DNA of 64,000 nucleotides from Actinospica sp035493475 (GTDB lineage: Bacteria > Actinomycetota > Actinomycetes > Streptomycetales > Catenulisporaceae): the NCBI GenBank assembly GCA_035493475.1, contig DATJIF010000123.1, forward strand, positions 1 through 64,000. Reading direction: 5' to 3'. The notes under the pieces were generated by a model. That model searched no databases. It was not told where the DNA came from and saw nothing but the letters and a program-made list of their open reading frames with translations. Numbering within the stretch: the first letter of the stretch is position 1; every line of letters begins with the position of its first letter. The position numbers and the translations under genes are program-made. Shown piece by piece: positions 1 to 8,176 of this stretch.

Positions 1-1
1 C

Positions 2-118
2 ACCAAAATCCGCCTGATCACACGCATCGCCTACGGCTTCGCCAACCCCGACGCCCTCATCACCCTCGCCCTCCTCAACCACGGCGGATACCGACCCACC
101 CTCCCCGGCAGAACCTAA
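2..118 (+). CDS. Transposase C-terminal fragment (ISL3-like), truncated by window edge
   Basis: The last 38 codons of an open frame enter from the left edge and stop at TAA. The visible residues include RLITRIAYGFANPDALI and end in HGGYRPTLPGRT, the tail I associate with actinobacterial ISL3-type transposases annotated on genomes. The catalytic part lies outside the window, so whether the element is intact cannot be judged. The family call is from memory of this C-terminal signature. No clear terminal inverted repeat could be fixed downstream. Confidence 0.55.
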   Translation, partial: TKIRLITRIAYGFANPDALITLALLNHGGYRPTLPGRT

Positions 119-365
119 CCCACGGAAACAACACAAGAGCCAAAAATTCACATCGCCATCGCTCGACTGATGCCAACGGTAGGCGACAGATCCAGTCTCG
201 CCGAACAATCTGCCAGATGTAATATTCTGTATCACCGGCCGGGCGGGCACTTCTGCTCTTTCCAACGCGCAGCACTCCCACCGAGTTCCCTCGAATCTGC
301 ACGTCTTTTATCAGACGTGCCGACTAGAATTGAAGTAGTGGGCGGAAGGCGAGATTCTAACGTCG
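119..365. other. Non-coding stretch after the transposase, with one hairpin
   Basis: No convincing gene. It is less GC-rich than its surroundings and probably holds the right end of the IS. The one clear structure is an 8-bp perfect hairpin at 299-320 (GCACGTCT, loop TTTATC, AGACGTGC), possibly a terminator or part of the mobile-element end. Confidence 0.5.
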
Positions 366-785
366 TGTGCTGGTTGTGGCGATGTGGTTTTTCGCATTGG
401 GCGCGGCCGGGCCGTGGTTTCTTCGCACGGGTTCGGCCTGGGGGTGGGTCTCTCTCCTCGGTCGGGCAGGCGCAGCCCTTATCAGTGGTTCTGGTGGGGC
501 TGCACACGGCGAAGCAGATATTTACATCAACCCGAGCCGTCGCCGTTTGCGGCCCCGCCAGGTTCCTGATACGCCTCCGGTGCCCGGGCGAGGAGAGAGA
601 CCCACCCCCAACCCCACCACCCACACATCCCGACCCGGCCACGCGTCACTCTCCGAGGGAGGGCCTGCCGGAGGCGCCGTTGACTTTCGGGTGAAACCGC
701 AGGCGGCGCTGCAACGCAACGGGTGGGAGGGTGGGCAAGCGCAAACCGGGGAGCGGAGCGAAGCGACGCCCGACCGCAGCATCTA
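366..785. repeat. Dispersed non-coding element, copy A
   Basis: This stretch shares several blocks, in the same order, with 30540-30990: AGATATTTACATCA (516-529), GCGAGGAGA.AGACCCACCCC, CCGGAGGCGCCGTTGAC, and CGGGAGGGTGGGCAAGCGC-type sequence running to GACCGCAGCA. It also has an internal inverted pair: GTGGGTCTCTCTCCTC near 445 and GAGGAGAGAGACCCAC near 590. It codes for nothing convincing and sits between the transposase tail and the 3' end of the next gene. The left boundary is uncertain because the left arm is diverged compared with copy B. Confidence 0.6.
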
Positions 786-812
786 GGAGATCTGAAGCCG
801 AGCGCTACTGCC

Positions 813-1502
813 CTACTTCGAGGGCTCTTCGGGCTCAGACTCGGGCTTGGTCTCCGGGTCGGTGGTGGTTTCGACTTCAGTCGCGGCTGTGGCTTCGGCT
901 TCGGTCTCGTTGTCGGTCTCGGTTGTGGCTTCGGCTTCCGTCTCCCCGGCTTCGGGTGCTGCCTCGGTTGCCGTTTCGCCCTCGGCTTCGGTTGCGGGCT
1001 TGGGCGCTTCGGGGTCGGCGGGCTTGGCTAGGGCGAAGAGGGTCCAGGCGTAGGCGGCGATGGCGAGCATGGTTAGGCCGGCCATGGTGAAGGAGGCGTC
1101 GTTGGCGGTGCTGGAGTCGGGGGTGGCGTTGATGAAGGAGGCGCCTTCGACTGCGGCGCCGGCGATGGCTAGCCAGCCGACTAGGGACGTGAGCTTCACG
1201 GTTAGGCCGCGGACGGGGAGGGCGAAGACGACGAGGAGGCAGGCGTTGATGAAGACCAGGAGGCCGAAGCCGGCGTGGGCGGCGATTTCGGCGGGGCCCT
1301 TGCTCATGGCGTCGCCGAAGGAGGAGAGCAGGCCCTTGCCCTGGTCGTCCGCGGGCACCTGGACGAAGAGGTTCACCCGCATGCCCAGCACGGTCTGCAG
1401 GACGAGCAGGATCACCTGCGCGAAGCTGAAGTCGCGCAGGCGGCGGGCGGCGAGCACGTGGTCGTCTTCGGTGGTGGGGACAGCGGCGGCGGGCTCGCTC
1501 AC
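813..1502 (-). CDS. Four-helix membrane protein with acidic low-complexity tail
   Basis: 229 residues. The first ~155 hold about four hydrophobic segments (around FAQVILLVLQTVLG, FGLLVFINACLLVVFALPV, LVGWLAIAGAAVEGASF, MAGLTMLAIAAYAWTLFAL), so this is an inner-membrane protein. The last ~70 residues are an almost pure Glu/Thr/Ala/Pro tail ending in PESEPEEPSK, probably disordered. Streptomycetes carry many short proteins of this layout without assigned function, and I do not recognise a specific family. It is transcribed away from the secreted protein next to it. The start is an upstream ATG; nothing else in the sequence indicates its role. Confidence 0.8.
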   Translation of the reverse strand: MSEPAAAVPTTEDDHVLAARRLRDFSFAQVILLVLQTVLGMRVNLFVQVPADDQGKGLLSSFGDAMSKGPAEIAAHAGFGLLVFINACLLVVFALPVRGLTVKLTSLVGWLAIAGAAVEGASFINATPDSSTANDASFTMAGLTMLAIAAYAWTLFALAKPADPEAPKPATEAEGETATEAAPEAGETEAEATTETDNETEAEATAATEVETTTDPETKPESEPEEPSK

Positions 1503-1587
1503 GGGGTGCCTCTCGAGTGGTGGTTGCCGGATTGCCGCGCCCCACCCTAGTGCTCGCCGCCGCCGTTCCCGACACGCGGGTGGCGGG

Positions 1588-2442
1588 TCAGGCTCGGGTC
1601 GCCTGGTAGTCCCGGAACAGGATGTACGTGTCGACGATGTCGGAGGACGCGCTCTGGATGGAGCGGTAGATCCCCCACTTCGGACGCACGTAGTCGCCCT
1701 GGTCGGGGATGTTCACGCCGTGCATCGTGCCGTCGGCCACGGTCTTGCCCGCGCTGTTCACGCACACGAAGCGGGCCGAGCCGGAGGAGCCGATCGTGAG
1801 GGTCCAGCGGATGGTGACCCAGGTGCCGCGCAGCGGGGCGAGGGGGGTGGAGGCGATCGTGGGCGAACCCGGGTTGGCGTACGCGCGGGCGCGCAGCGTC
1901 TCCGAGGTCGAGCTCTCCCGGGTCAGGTCGAGGGTGACGAAGGGTCCCGCGTCGGTGGCCGGGATCTTGGTCTGGAAGATGTGGGTGAAGTGGCTGGTGC
2001 CGTGCAGGGTCGTCGGCATGTACATCTGATAGGAGATGTTCCAGGTCTGGCCGTTGTTCATCTTGAGCGCCTTGCCGCCCTGCACCATGCCCTTGGCCTC
2101 GGTGCGCTGGCGGTCGCCGCCGCCGGTGGTGTCCCGGTCGGCGCGCCAGATGTTGAAGCGGTAGTGGTCGCCGTCCTCGACGAAGATGTAGTCGGAGTGG
2201 CGCTTCGGGAAGAGGTTCGCCCGGTCGAATTCGAGGCCCTCGAACGCCTTGGTGCCGTCGGTCGCGGGAACCGGGTGCCACAGGGGGGTGGCGGCGGCCT
2301 TCGTGGCGGAGTGGGAGGCGGGCGGCGCGGCCTCGGCGGCCTGGCTGAGCAGGATGGGTGTGCCGACGGCGGCCACGGCGGCGGTGCCGATGACGGCCCG
2401 CCGGGTGTAGAGCTTGCGGGGTGAGGGTGGTGTGGTGGTCAT
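1588..2442 (-). CDS. Tat-exported polysaccharide-lyase-like protein
   Basis: About 284 residues. The N-terminus carries a twin-arginine signal (RKLYTRRAVIGTAAVAA) with AxA-type cleavage near EAAPP. The mature part looks like a concanavalin-fold polysaccharide lyase of the heparin-lyase-I/glucuronan-lyase type: an RQRTEAKG strand, a central IFQTKIP strand and the PKWGIYRS motif typical of that group. It would cut acidic polysaccharide outside the cell. I chose the ATG at 2442; a GTG 15 bases upstream is in frame but places two residues pairs before the basic region without a better ribosome site. A near-palindrome lies just upstream. The exact substrate cannot be told. Confidence 0.65.
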   Translation of the reverse strand: MTTTPPSPRKLYTRRAVIGTAAVAAVGTPILLSQAAEAAPPASHSATKAAATPLWHPVPATDGTKAFEGLEFDRANLFPKRHSDYIFVEDGDHYRFNIWRADRDTTGGGDRQRTEAKGMVQGGKALKMNNGQTWNISYQMYMPTTLHGTSHFTHIFQTKIPATDAGPFVTLDLTRESSTSETLRARAYANPGSPTIASTPLAPLRGTWVTIRWTLTIGSSGSARFVCVNSAGKTVADGTMHGVNIPDQGDYVRPKWGIYRSIQSASSDIVDTYILFRDYQATRA

Positions 2443-2458
2443 GCCGGGGATTATCACG

Positions 2459-2475
2459 TAAGGAAGGTTTCCTAA
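2459..2475. promoter_or_regulatory. Near-palindromic candidate operator upstream of the lyase
   Basis: TAAGGAAGGTTTCCTAA approximates a TTAGGAAA-N-TTTCCTAA dyad with two mismatches. It ends 17 bases before the ATG of the leftward gene, a suitable place for a repressor site. The regulator is unknown. Confidence 0.35.
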
Positions 2476-2600
2476 TCATAAGTGGGACTTAAGGCTCGGC
2501 AAAGGAATCAGGGGTCGGAGATCGAATCGGAGCGGCGCGGGGCGGGCGGCGCTGGTACGGTGCCGTTCCTAGGGGATTCTGCGGAACGTTGGGGGTTTCG

Positions 2601-3698
2601 ATGGACGGCGGGGTGTCGGCGCGGGACGCGGGGCCGGAGGATGCGCGCCCGGCGGATAGGGGAGTTGGGGCTGGGGCGGAGGCGGCTTCGGCGGGGGATG
2701 ACAGTCGGGTTCCCGGGGTTCGGCGGGTGCTTGACGTCGTGCTGCTGGTGGGGCCGATCTGTGTGCTGACGGCGGCCGCGGTGCCGGGGCTCGGCGGTGC
2801 GCTGCTGGTCGCGGCCTGGTCGCGCAACGCCGGCGCGGTGCTGCTGGTGTTGCTGCTCGCCTTCGTGGTGCTGACGCTGGTGATCGCGGTGGCGGCGCGG
2901 CCGGGGCGGGTGCTGGTCAGCCGCGGGGAGACGTGGACGAGTCGGCTGCGCTGGGCCACGGGGGTGGCCGTGCTGGGGACGGTGCTGGTCGCGGTCGGCG
3001 CGGTCGCTTGGCGGCACGATCCGGGGCCGTTCGGTAGCGCGGCGGCGCGGATGTGGATGGTTGGCGGGGCTTATGGGCTTGCCGCCGCGTCCCTGTCTCG
3101 TTTACGTGTGCTGCGTAACGGCGCGATCGGCGTGCTTGCTGTCGGCGTGGCGCTGGCGTTGATTCCTGCGGCGGTGTCCGCGGCGCATTCGCAGCCGACT
3201 GGCGCCATGGCTCGGCCTACGCCTGCGGTTGAGCAGGCGCAGCCGATACCGGCGAGCTTGTTGCTTGTCGGGGACACGCCGGCCGGGTATCAGCCTGTCG
3301 CGGGATCCGTCAGTGAGGAGACGAACGGACCTACTCCGTTCGTCGGCACCTATACGTGCGTCTCGAACTGTCCGCCGGGGGAGACGGCGACGATCATGTT
3401 CGAGGCGGCGCCGGGTGGGACCAGCAGCATGTACAGCAGCTACAAGGACTTTTGCAGCCAGTGGGTACGCCAGGGGTATTCGTGCGGCAGTCTGGGGCCT
3501 GACATGTGGCGGGCCGTGCTGCCGTCCTCGTCGACCGTCTTCCAGGTCGTCGTCTACGAGCACGCTGGCGACGAGTTCACCCTCCAGGCGCCGCCCACGA
3601 TGAGTCCGCAACTTCTGCGCGCGTACATGCTGAGCATCCACCCTGCGTCGAACGCGGAACTCGTTGCGCTGCTCAGGGGTTATCCGACCTACAACTAG
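2601..3698 (+). CDS. Polytopic membrane protein with extracellular C-terminal domain
   Basis: About 365 residues from the ATG at 2601 (an in-frame TTG lies 12 bases upstream). A charged, disordered N-terminus (~40 residues) is followed by about five hydrophobic segments up to residue ~190. Then come a Pro/Thr linker and a soluble domain of ~150 residues with four or five cysteines (YTCVSNCPPG, KDFCSQW, YSCGS) suggesting extracellular disulfides. I do not recognise a named family. Layout suggests a surface protein. Convergent with the kinase gene on the other strand; the two stop codons overlap by 4 bases. Confidence 0.75.
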   Translation: MDGGVSARDAGPEDARPADRGVGAGAEAASAGDDSRVPGVRRVLDVVLLVGPICVLTAAAVPGLGGALLVAAWSRNAGAVLLVLLLAFVVLTLVIAVAARPGRVLVSRGETWTSRLRWATGVAVLGTVLVAVGAVAWRHDPGPFGSAAARMWMVGGAYGLAAASLSRLRVLRNGAIGVLAVGVALALIPAAVSAAHSQPTGAMARPTPAVEQAQPIPASLLLVGDTPAGYQPVAGSVSEETNGPTPFVGTYTCVSNCPPGETATIMFEAAPGGTSSMYSSYKDFCSQWVRQGYSCGSLGPDMWRAVLPSSSTVFQVVVYEHAGDEFTLQAPPTMSPQLLRAYMLSIHPASNAELVALLRGYPTYN

Positions 3699-4498
3699 TA
3701 GCAAAGGTCCCAGAGCAGCCGGTAGTACGCGATGCGGCGGGCGTCAGGCTCGATGCCGTATGCGTCGAGGAGCGGCTCGGTCCAGCCGGGGCCGTAGTTC
3801 CATTCCGTGGCCCACGTGGCGACGGCCAGGTCTGCCCAGCGGTCGGCGACGCCGAGCGTGTCTAGGTCTACGTGCGCGCACCAGTCGCCGTTCTCGTCGA
3901 GCAGCGTGTTGGGGGAGCAGGCGTCGCCGTGGCAGACGACGAGTTTGTCGACGGGCGGGATGTCGGTGAGGAGTTCGAGGCCGCGTTCGATAGTGAGGTG
4001 CTGGTGGGCCTTGTGCCATTTGTTCGGGTCCATGGCGCCGGTTGCCGCGTAGGCGTGTGCTCTTGCGACGCGGTCTTCGGCTGACCATTCGAAGGGGCAG
4101 TCGGCGACTGGCAGGGCGTCGTGCATTGCTCGGAGTCCGGCTCCGATCGCTCGGACGGCAACTGCGGGCTGTCGGCGCCAGCGTTCGTCCACGGCTGTGG
4201 TGCCTGGCAGGCCGGCGGAGAGGAACCAGGAGCCTTCGTCGTCGGATCCCTGCTTGAGTACGCGCGGCACGGTGATGTACTGCCCTGCCCACTTGAGCCG
4301 CTCGATTTCTCGCGTTAGGTCGACGCCGTTGTCGTGGGGCGTCCACTTGAGGAACTCGCGAGTCGGGCCCGCGCCGATCTGGTACGTCACGCCGCCGATC
4401 TCGTTGCACCATACGGGCTGCGTCGCGCGTCCGGCGGCCAGTTCGGCGAGGATGCGGGGAGTCGGGCGGCGGGGACCCTGGAAGTCTGCGGGGAACAT
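3695..4498 (-). CDS. Aminoglycoside-3'-phosphotransferase-family kinase
   Basis: 267 residues, the normal length for APH(3') enzymes. Visible motifs: substrate/ATP lobe with lysine in REFLKWTP and REIERLKW; catalytic loop VVCHGDACSPNTLL (HxDxxxxN); and DLDTLGVADRWADLA, supplying the metal-binding Asp. The family phosphorylates aminoglycosides or small hydroxyl/amino compounds with ATP in the cytoplasm. It starts 40 bases downstream of the HD-oxygenase gene on the same strand, so it may be the last gene of that operon. It could be a resistance gene or a kinase for a small metabolite. Family certain, substrate not. Confidence 0.85.
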   Translation of the reverse strand: MFPADFQGPRRPTPRILAELAAGRATQPVWCNEIGGVTYQIGAGPTREFLKWTPHDNGVDLTREIERLKWAGQYITVPRVLKQGSDDEGSWFLSAGLPGTTAVDERWRRQPAVAVRAIGAGLRAMHDALPVADCPFEWSAEDRVARAHAYAATGAMDPNKWHKAHQHLTIERGLELLTDIPPVDKLVVCHGDACSPNTLLDENGDWCAHVDLDTLGVADRWADLAVATWATEWNYGPGWTEPLLDAYGIEPDARRIAYYRLLWDLCY

Positions 4499-4538
4499 TC
4501 CGTCAGGCTAGTGTGATCGCCGCCGCGACCGGGACCGA

Positions 4539-5123
4539 TTATCCGCGTGGCTCGGCGAGTCCCTCCAGAAGTGCGCGGTAGTGCTCGAATCCGGGCACGT
4601 CGGCTGCCGGGTCCTTGGCTGCCTCGTCCCAGCGCCGCAGCGTCACGGCGTCGTCCGCGTAGCCGCCGCGTTCGAACTCGGCGACCTCGGCGGGGTTCAT
4701 CGGGCCGCCCTGCACGCTGAGTGTGTAGACGGACGCCTCCGAGAGCTTGTCGAAGTAGCTGGGCTCGACGGCGCACAGGTAGCGCTTGGCGGCTACGTGC
4801 AGGCGGACCGGTTCGGTGACTGTCTCCGGGAACCAGGTCGCGAGCCAGTCGGCGCCTGCGTGGCTGTGCCGGTTGTCGGTGCCCTGCATGAGTTCCTGGC
4901 CGCTGATCTCGCCGGTGAAGTGGCCGACGTCGTGCAGCAGCGCGGCCGCGATCAGTGCGTCGGATGCGCCTGCGGTTTCTGCGCACGCGGCGGCCTGGAG
5001 CATGTGCTCGGCCTGTGTCACGGGCTCGCCGAGGTATTCGTTGCCGCCCTGCTCGGCGAAGAGCTTGGCGAGCACGTCGACGATCTCTCGGCTGGTCGTA
5101 TCACGCGTCGTGTCACTCGTCAT
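4539..5123 (-). CDS. tmpB: HD-domain mixed-valent di-iron oxygenase, TmpB/PhnZ-like
   Basis: 194 residues, the size of PhnZ and TmpB. These enzymes oxidatively cleave the C-P bond of a 1-hydroxy-phosphonate, releasing phosphate. The expected residues are in place: Y30 and E33 (the substrate-gated latch of PhnZ Y24/E27), H40, H64-D65, H68, H86, H109, K113 and D166 (RRWDEAAKD), matching PhnZ spacing within one residue as I recall it. Gene order with a gamma-butyrobetaine-hydroxylase-like oxygenase, rather than a PhnY-type one, favours TmpB: (R)-1-hydroxy-2-(trimethylammonio)ethylphosphonate to glycine betaine plus phosphate. Its ATG follows the tmpA stop by one base, so translation is probably coupled. 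PhnZ with aminoethylphosphonate is the main alternative. Confidence 0.75.
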   Translation of the reverse strand: MTSDTTRDTTSREIVDVLAKLFAEQGGNEYLGEPVTQAEHMLQAAACAETAGASDALIAAALLHDVGHFTGEISGQELMQGTDNRHSHAGADWLATWFPETVTEPVRLHVAAKRYLCAVEPSYFDKLSEASVYTLSVQGGPMNPAEVAEFERGGYADDAVTLRRWDEAAKDPAADVPGFEHYRALLEGLAEPRG

Positions 5124-5124
5124 A

Positions 5125-6204
5125 TCAATAGCCCCTGCGGAGTACAGCGAGCGTGCTCGCGGCGGAATCTAGGTCGGCGTAGCAGCCCTGCAGGTGACGA
5201 TGCCCGCTAGCCGTGAATCCGGTGCGCGCGTGCAGGGCGCGGGTGTTGTCGAAGACGACGCAGTCGCCCGGTTCCAAGCGGAAGTCGAGCCGCGCTTCGT
5301 CGCGGTAGAGGAGTTCGGCGAATGCCCGGTACGCGGCGTAGAACGGCTCGATCTCGCTCGGCGGCAGGGCTAGGGGACGCATTGAGCGGTTGTTGAAGCG
5401 GATCTGCTTGATGCGCCCCATGGCGTCGAGGCCGATGAGGGGGTTGGTCGCGGCGAGTTCGGCGTCCGCGTCGAGGTACCGGAAGGTCACCGGCGTGCGT
5501 GTGAGGAGATCGAAGGCCTCGGGGTTCTCGCGGCGCAGTGTGGCCGCCGCGTGGAAGCCGTCCACGAGGCCTGAATCGCCGCCCTCGGCCGCGTTCGTGA
5601 GGCAGTGCAGCAGCTGGATCGTCGGCACGGGGTCGCGGTACGGATTGTCCGTGTGCGGCGTGATCGGCAGGGCGCTGAACGCGAGGTTCGCCGGGTTCTC
5701 CTCGACGCGCACTTCGAACAGGTCGCCGTAGTTCGTCTCGCGTACGAAACCGAAGGTCTCGGCAACGGAGAGCACTGCGCGATCGAGGAGGGGGACGCCG
5801 TGAAGTAGGAAGAAGCCTTTGGTGAGGAGCGATTCCAGGCAGTCGGCTCGTGCGTCCAGGTTTTGGGCGAAGGCATCCCATGTGGCGGAGGGTGGGGGTG
5901 TCTCGGCGAAGTCGGCGGCTTGCCAGAGCATCTTGGCGTCTTCGGTGCGGTCGTCGTGGGGGAGTGTGCGGCCGGGGCGGTGCTTGGCGAGCCAGTGGGC
6001 GTCGAAGCGCGACTTATGGCCGTCGGGTGCGAAGACTATGTCGATGTTGTCGTTGGTCTGTTCGAGGGACTTGATCTGGATCTCGTGGATCGGCGGCAGG
6101 TCCGTGATGCCGAACAGTTTCTGGCCGCTGCCGGGGATCGCGCATTCGGGGCAGGGGCAGTTGTCGCGCAGCCAGACGGCCGGATAGTCCGATATTTCCA
6201 GCAC
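5125..6204 (-). CDS. tmpA: Gamma-butyrobetaine-hydroxylase-like Fe/2OG oxygenase, TmpA-like
   Basis: 359 residues. The N-terminal domain has the Zn-binding cysteines of the GBBH family (C16, C18, C21 in NCPCPEC); the TauD/TfdA domain carries the iron ligands ITPHTDNPYR (HxD) and DNTRALHARTGF (distal His). Family members hydroxylate trimethylammonium compounds. Next to an HD oxygenase and a GntR regulator this matches TmpA, which hydroxylates 2-(trimethylammonio)ethylphosphonate at C1. It starts at GTG, 4 bases after the regulator's stop, with an AGGGAG ribosome site inside the regulator gene. Without the neighbour it would be annotated as a carnitine-biosynthesis dioxygenase, which remains possible. 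Confidence 0.75.
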   Translation of the reverse strand: MLEISDYPAVWLRDNCPCPECAIPGSGQKLFGITDLPPIHEIQIKSLEQTNDNIDIVFAPDGHKSRFDAHWLAKHRPGRTLPHDDRTEDAKMLWQAADFAETPPPSATWDAFAQNLDARADCLESLLTKGFFLLHGVPLLDRAVLSVAETFGFVRETNYGDLFEVRVEENPANLAFSALPITPHTDNPYRDPVPTIQLLHCLTNAAEGGDSGLVDGFHAAATLRRENPEAFDLLTRTPVTFRYLDADAELAATNPLIGLDAMGRIKQIRFNNRSMRPLALPPSEIEPFYAAYRAFAELLYRDEARLDFRLEPGDCVVFDNTRALHARTGFTASGHRHLQGCYADLDSAASTLAVLRRGY

Positions 6205-6208
6205 CCGT

Positions 6209-6961
6209 TCAGCTCCCTGTCGTGATCGGCGCGGCCCGGTCGCGCACCAGTGGCGAGAGGGCGATGGAATTGCGGATGGTGAACGCGACGGCGTCGCCTA
6301 CGTAGCGGTCTTCGGACCACTCCAGGGCCTGGCCGCGCGGGTCCGTGGCGCGGCGCCGTTCACGCAGCAGCGCGATGCCGGGTGCGATGTTCAGCAGGCG
6401 TGCATCGTCCGGGGTGGCGTTGACGGCGTCGATCGTGTGCTCGGCGTGCGCGAAGACGATGCCGTGTTCCTCGAGCCGCTCGCTGATGGACTCGCGTTCG
6501 AGGTCGACGAACGAGAGCAGCATCCCGGCTCGCTCCACGTACGCGGTCCGCTCGATCATCACCGGCGTGTCGTCGAGCAGCCGCACGCGCACGACGTACA
6601 CCACCGGATCGCCCGGCGCCAGGCCCAGTTCGCGGGCCTGGATCTCGGTCGCCGCACGACGCTCCATGAGATCGACCCGGCCGCCCGGCTCGGATCCGAT
6701 CGACCGGGCCCAGCGCGAGAAGGACCGGAGTTCGCCGAAGTTCTGGAGGCGCGGCTGGGCCAGCACCGTGCGCCGCGCGCCCTGGTGCGAAGCCACGACG
6801 CCGTCCTCACCGAGCACGCCCAGCGCGTGCCGGATCGTCTGCCGCGACACGCCGTACTGCTGCGCGAGCTCGTGCTCCGACGGAAGCCGCGAGCCCGGCG
6901 GGTACGTGCCGTCGCTGATCGCCCGCCGCAGCCGCAGCGCCACGTCCTGGTACCGCGCCAT
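6209..6961 (-). CDS. GntR/HutC-family regulator with UTRA domain
   Basis: About 250 residues from the ATG at 6961 (MARYQDVALRLRR), preceded by GGGAAGGG. N-terminal winged helix (RLPSEHELAQQYGVSRQTIRHAL) followed by a UTRA ligand domain ending with FTIRNSIA. Regulators of this type (PhnF/PhnR class) sit with phosphonate genes and respond to the substrate. It is the first gene of the regulator-tmpA-tmpB operon, so it probably autoregulates through the inverted repeats immediately upstream. A longer reading from 7057 would cover those repeats and has no family similarity. Confidence 0.8.
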   Translation of the reverse strand: MARYQDVALRLRRAISDGTYPPGSRLPSEHELAQQYGVSRQTIRHALGVLGEDGVVASHQGARRTVLAQPRLQNFGELRSFSRWARSIGSEPGGRVDLMERRAATEIQARELGLAPGDPVVYVVRVRLLDDTPVMIERTAYVERAGMLLSFVDLERESISERLEEHGIVFAHAEHTIDAVNATPDDARLLNIAPGIALLRERRRATDPRGQALEWSEDRYVGDAVAFTIRNSIALSPLVRDRAAPITTGS

Positions 6962-6985
6962 CTTCGTCGCACCCTTCCCGGCCAC

Positions 6986-7022
6986 TTGTAGGCACAAGCT
7001 ACAACTTGGCCGTACAAGTTGT
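6986..7022. promoter_or_regulatory. Two overlapping inverted repeats, candidate GntR operators
   Basis: TTGTAG (6986-6991) pairs with CTACAA (6999-7004), and ACAACTTG (7001-7008) pairs with CAAGTTGT (7015-7022). The two perfect dyads share four bases and lie 25-60 bases before the regulator start, where an autoregulatory operator would be. Confidence 0.6.
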
Positions 7023-7108
7023 CCAGGGTGGGCCGTCCGGCACAGTGCCGCGGCCATTCCGTACGATGACGCTCACTCGACAAGCTGCTGGAGCGGGAGA
7101 CCCACACC

Positions 7109-8176
7109 ATGATGCGAGCGGTGCTGTACGCCGCAGTCATTGCCCTGATCTGTGCGCTGGTCGGCACGCCGATAGCGATCCGCGTGTTCACCCGGCGCGG
7201 GTACGGTCAGGAGATCCGCGAGGACGGGCCGCAGAGCCACAAGGTCAAGCGCGGAACGCCGACGATGGGCGGCACGGTCATCGTGATCTCGGCGGTGCTC
7301 GCCTACTTCGTGGCCAAGCTGGTCACGTGGAAGGCGCCGACACCGTCCGCGCTGCTGGTGCTGTTCCTGATGGTCGGTTTCGGCGCGGTCGGATTCGTGG
7401 ACGACTATCTCAAGATCTACAAGAAGCGCTCGCTCGGGCTGCGCGCCAGAGCGAAGCTGATCGGCCAGTGGATCGTCACGATCGTGTTCGCCGTGCTGGC
7501 GCTGAACTTCCGGGACGCGCTGGGCCTGACTCCGGCGAGCTCCCACATCTCGTTCCTGCACGACATCAGCTGGCTCGGCATCGGCTCGATCGTGTTCATC
7601 CTCTGGAGCTACCTGCTGTGCGCGGGCTGGTCCAACGCCTTCAACCTCACCGACGGTCTCGACGGCCAACTTGCAGGGGCCTCGGCGATGGCGTTCGCGG
7701 CGTACGTCGTGATCGGCGTGTGGCAGTACGGCCAGAGTTGCGGGACGGCGGCCAACGCGGGCTGCTACCAGGTGCGTGACCCGCTCGACCTCGCGATCGT
7801 CGCGGCGGCCGTGATGGGCGCCTGCTTCGGATTCCTCTGGTGGAACGCCGCCCCCGCGAAGATCTTCATGGGCGACACCGGCTCCCTCGGCCTCGGCGGC
7901 GCGTTCGCGGGCCTGACCATCTGCACCCGGACCGAGATCCTCGGCGCGGTCATCGGCGGCCTGTTCCTGATGGAGCTGTTCTCCGTGATGATCCAGGTCG
8001 GCTCGTTCAAGACGCGGGGCGGCAAGCGCGTGTTCAAGATGGCGCCGATCCACCACCACTTCGAGCTGATGGACTGGCCCGAGGTGAACATCACGATCCG
8101 CTTCTGGATCATCTCGGGCCTGTGTCTGATGACGGGAATCGGACTGTTCTACGGCGGATTCAAGTCGCACTGGTAA
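7109..8176 (+). CDS. mraY: Phospho-N-acetylmuramoyl-pentapeptide-transferase
   Basis: 355 residues with ~10 transmembrane segments. It transfers phospho-MurNAc-pentapeptide to undecaprenyl phosphate, giving lipid I on the inner face of the membrane. All hallmark motifs are present: HKVKRGTPTMGG, FVDDYLKI (paired Asp), AFNLTDGLDG, FMGDTGSLGLGG and the HHHFEL loop. The start is the double ATG after GGGAG. Oddly it stands alone: no mur, fts or other dcw genes flank it, so it is probably an extra copy or a displaced one. Its 3' end overlaps the convergent gene by 28 bases. Confidence 0.93.
   Translation: MMRAVLYAAVIALICALVGTPIAIRVFTRRGYGQEIREDGPQSHKVKRGTPTMGGTVIVISAVLAYFVAKLVTWKAPTPSALLVLFLMVGFGAVGFVDDYLKIYKKRSLGLRARAKLIGQWIVTIVFAVLALNFRDALGLTPASSHISFLHDISWLGIGSIVFILWSYLLCAGWSNAFNLTDGLDGQLAGASAMAFAAYVVIGVWQYGQSCGTAANAGCYQVRDPLDLAIVAAAVMGACFGFLWWNAAPAKIFMGDTGSLGLGGAFAGLTICTRTEILGAVIGGLFLMELFSVMIQVGSFKTRGGKRVFKMAPIHHHFELMDWPEVNITIRFWIISGLCLMTGIGLFYGGFKSHW

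Noticed and set aside
119..812. Protein-coding genes in the region between the transposase and the membrane protein
   Set aside because: Several frames of 100-170 codons overlap on both strands, but they are Arg/Pro/Gly-rich, lack ribosome sites and coincide with the dispersed element.
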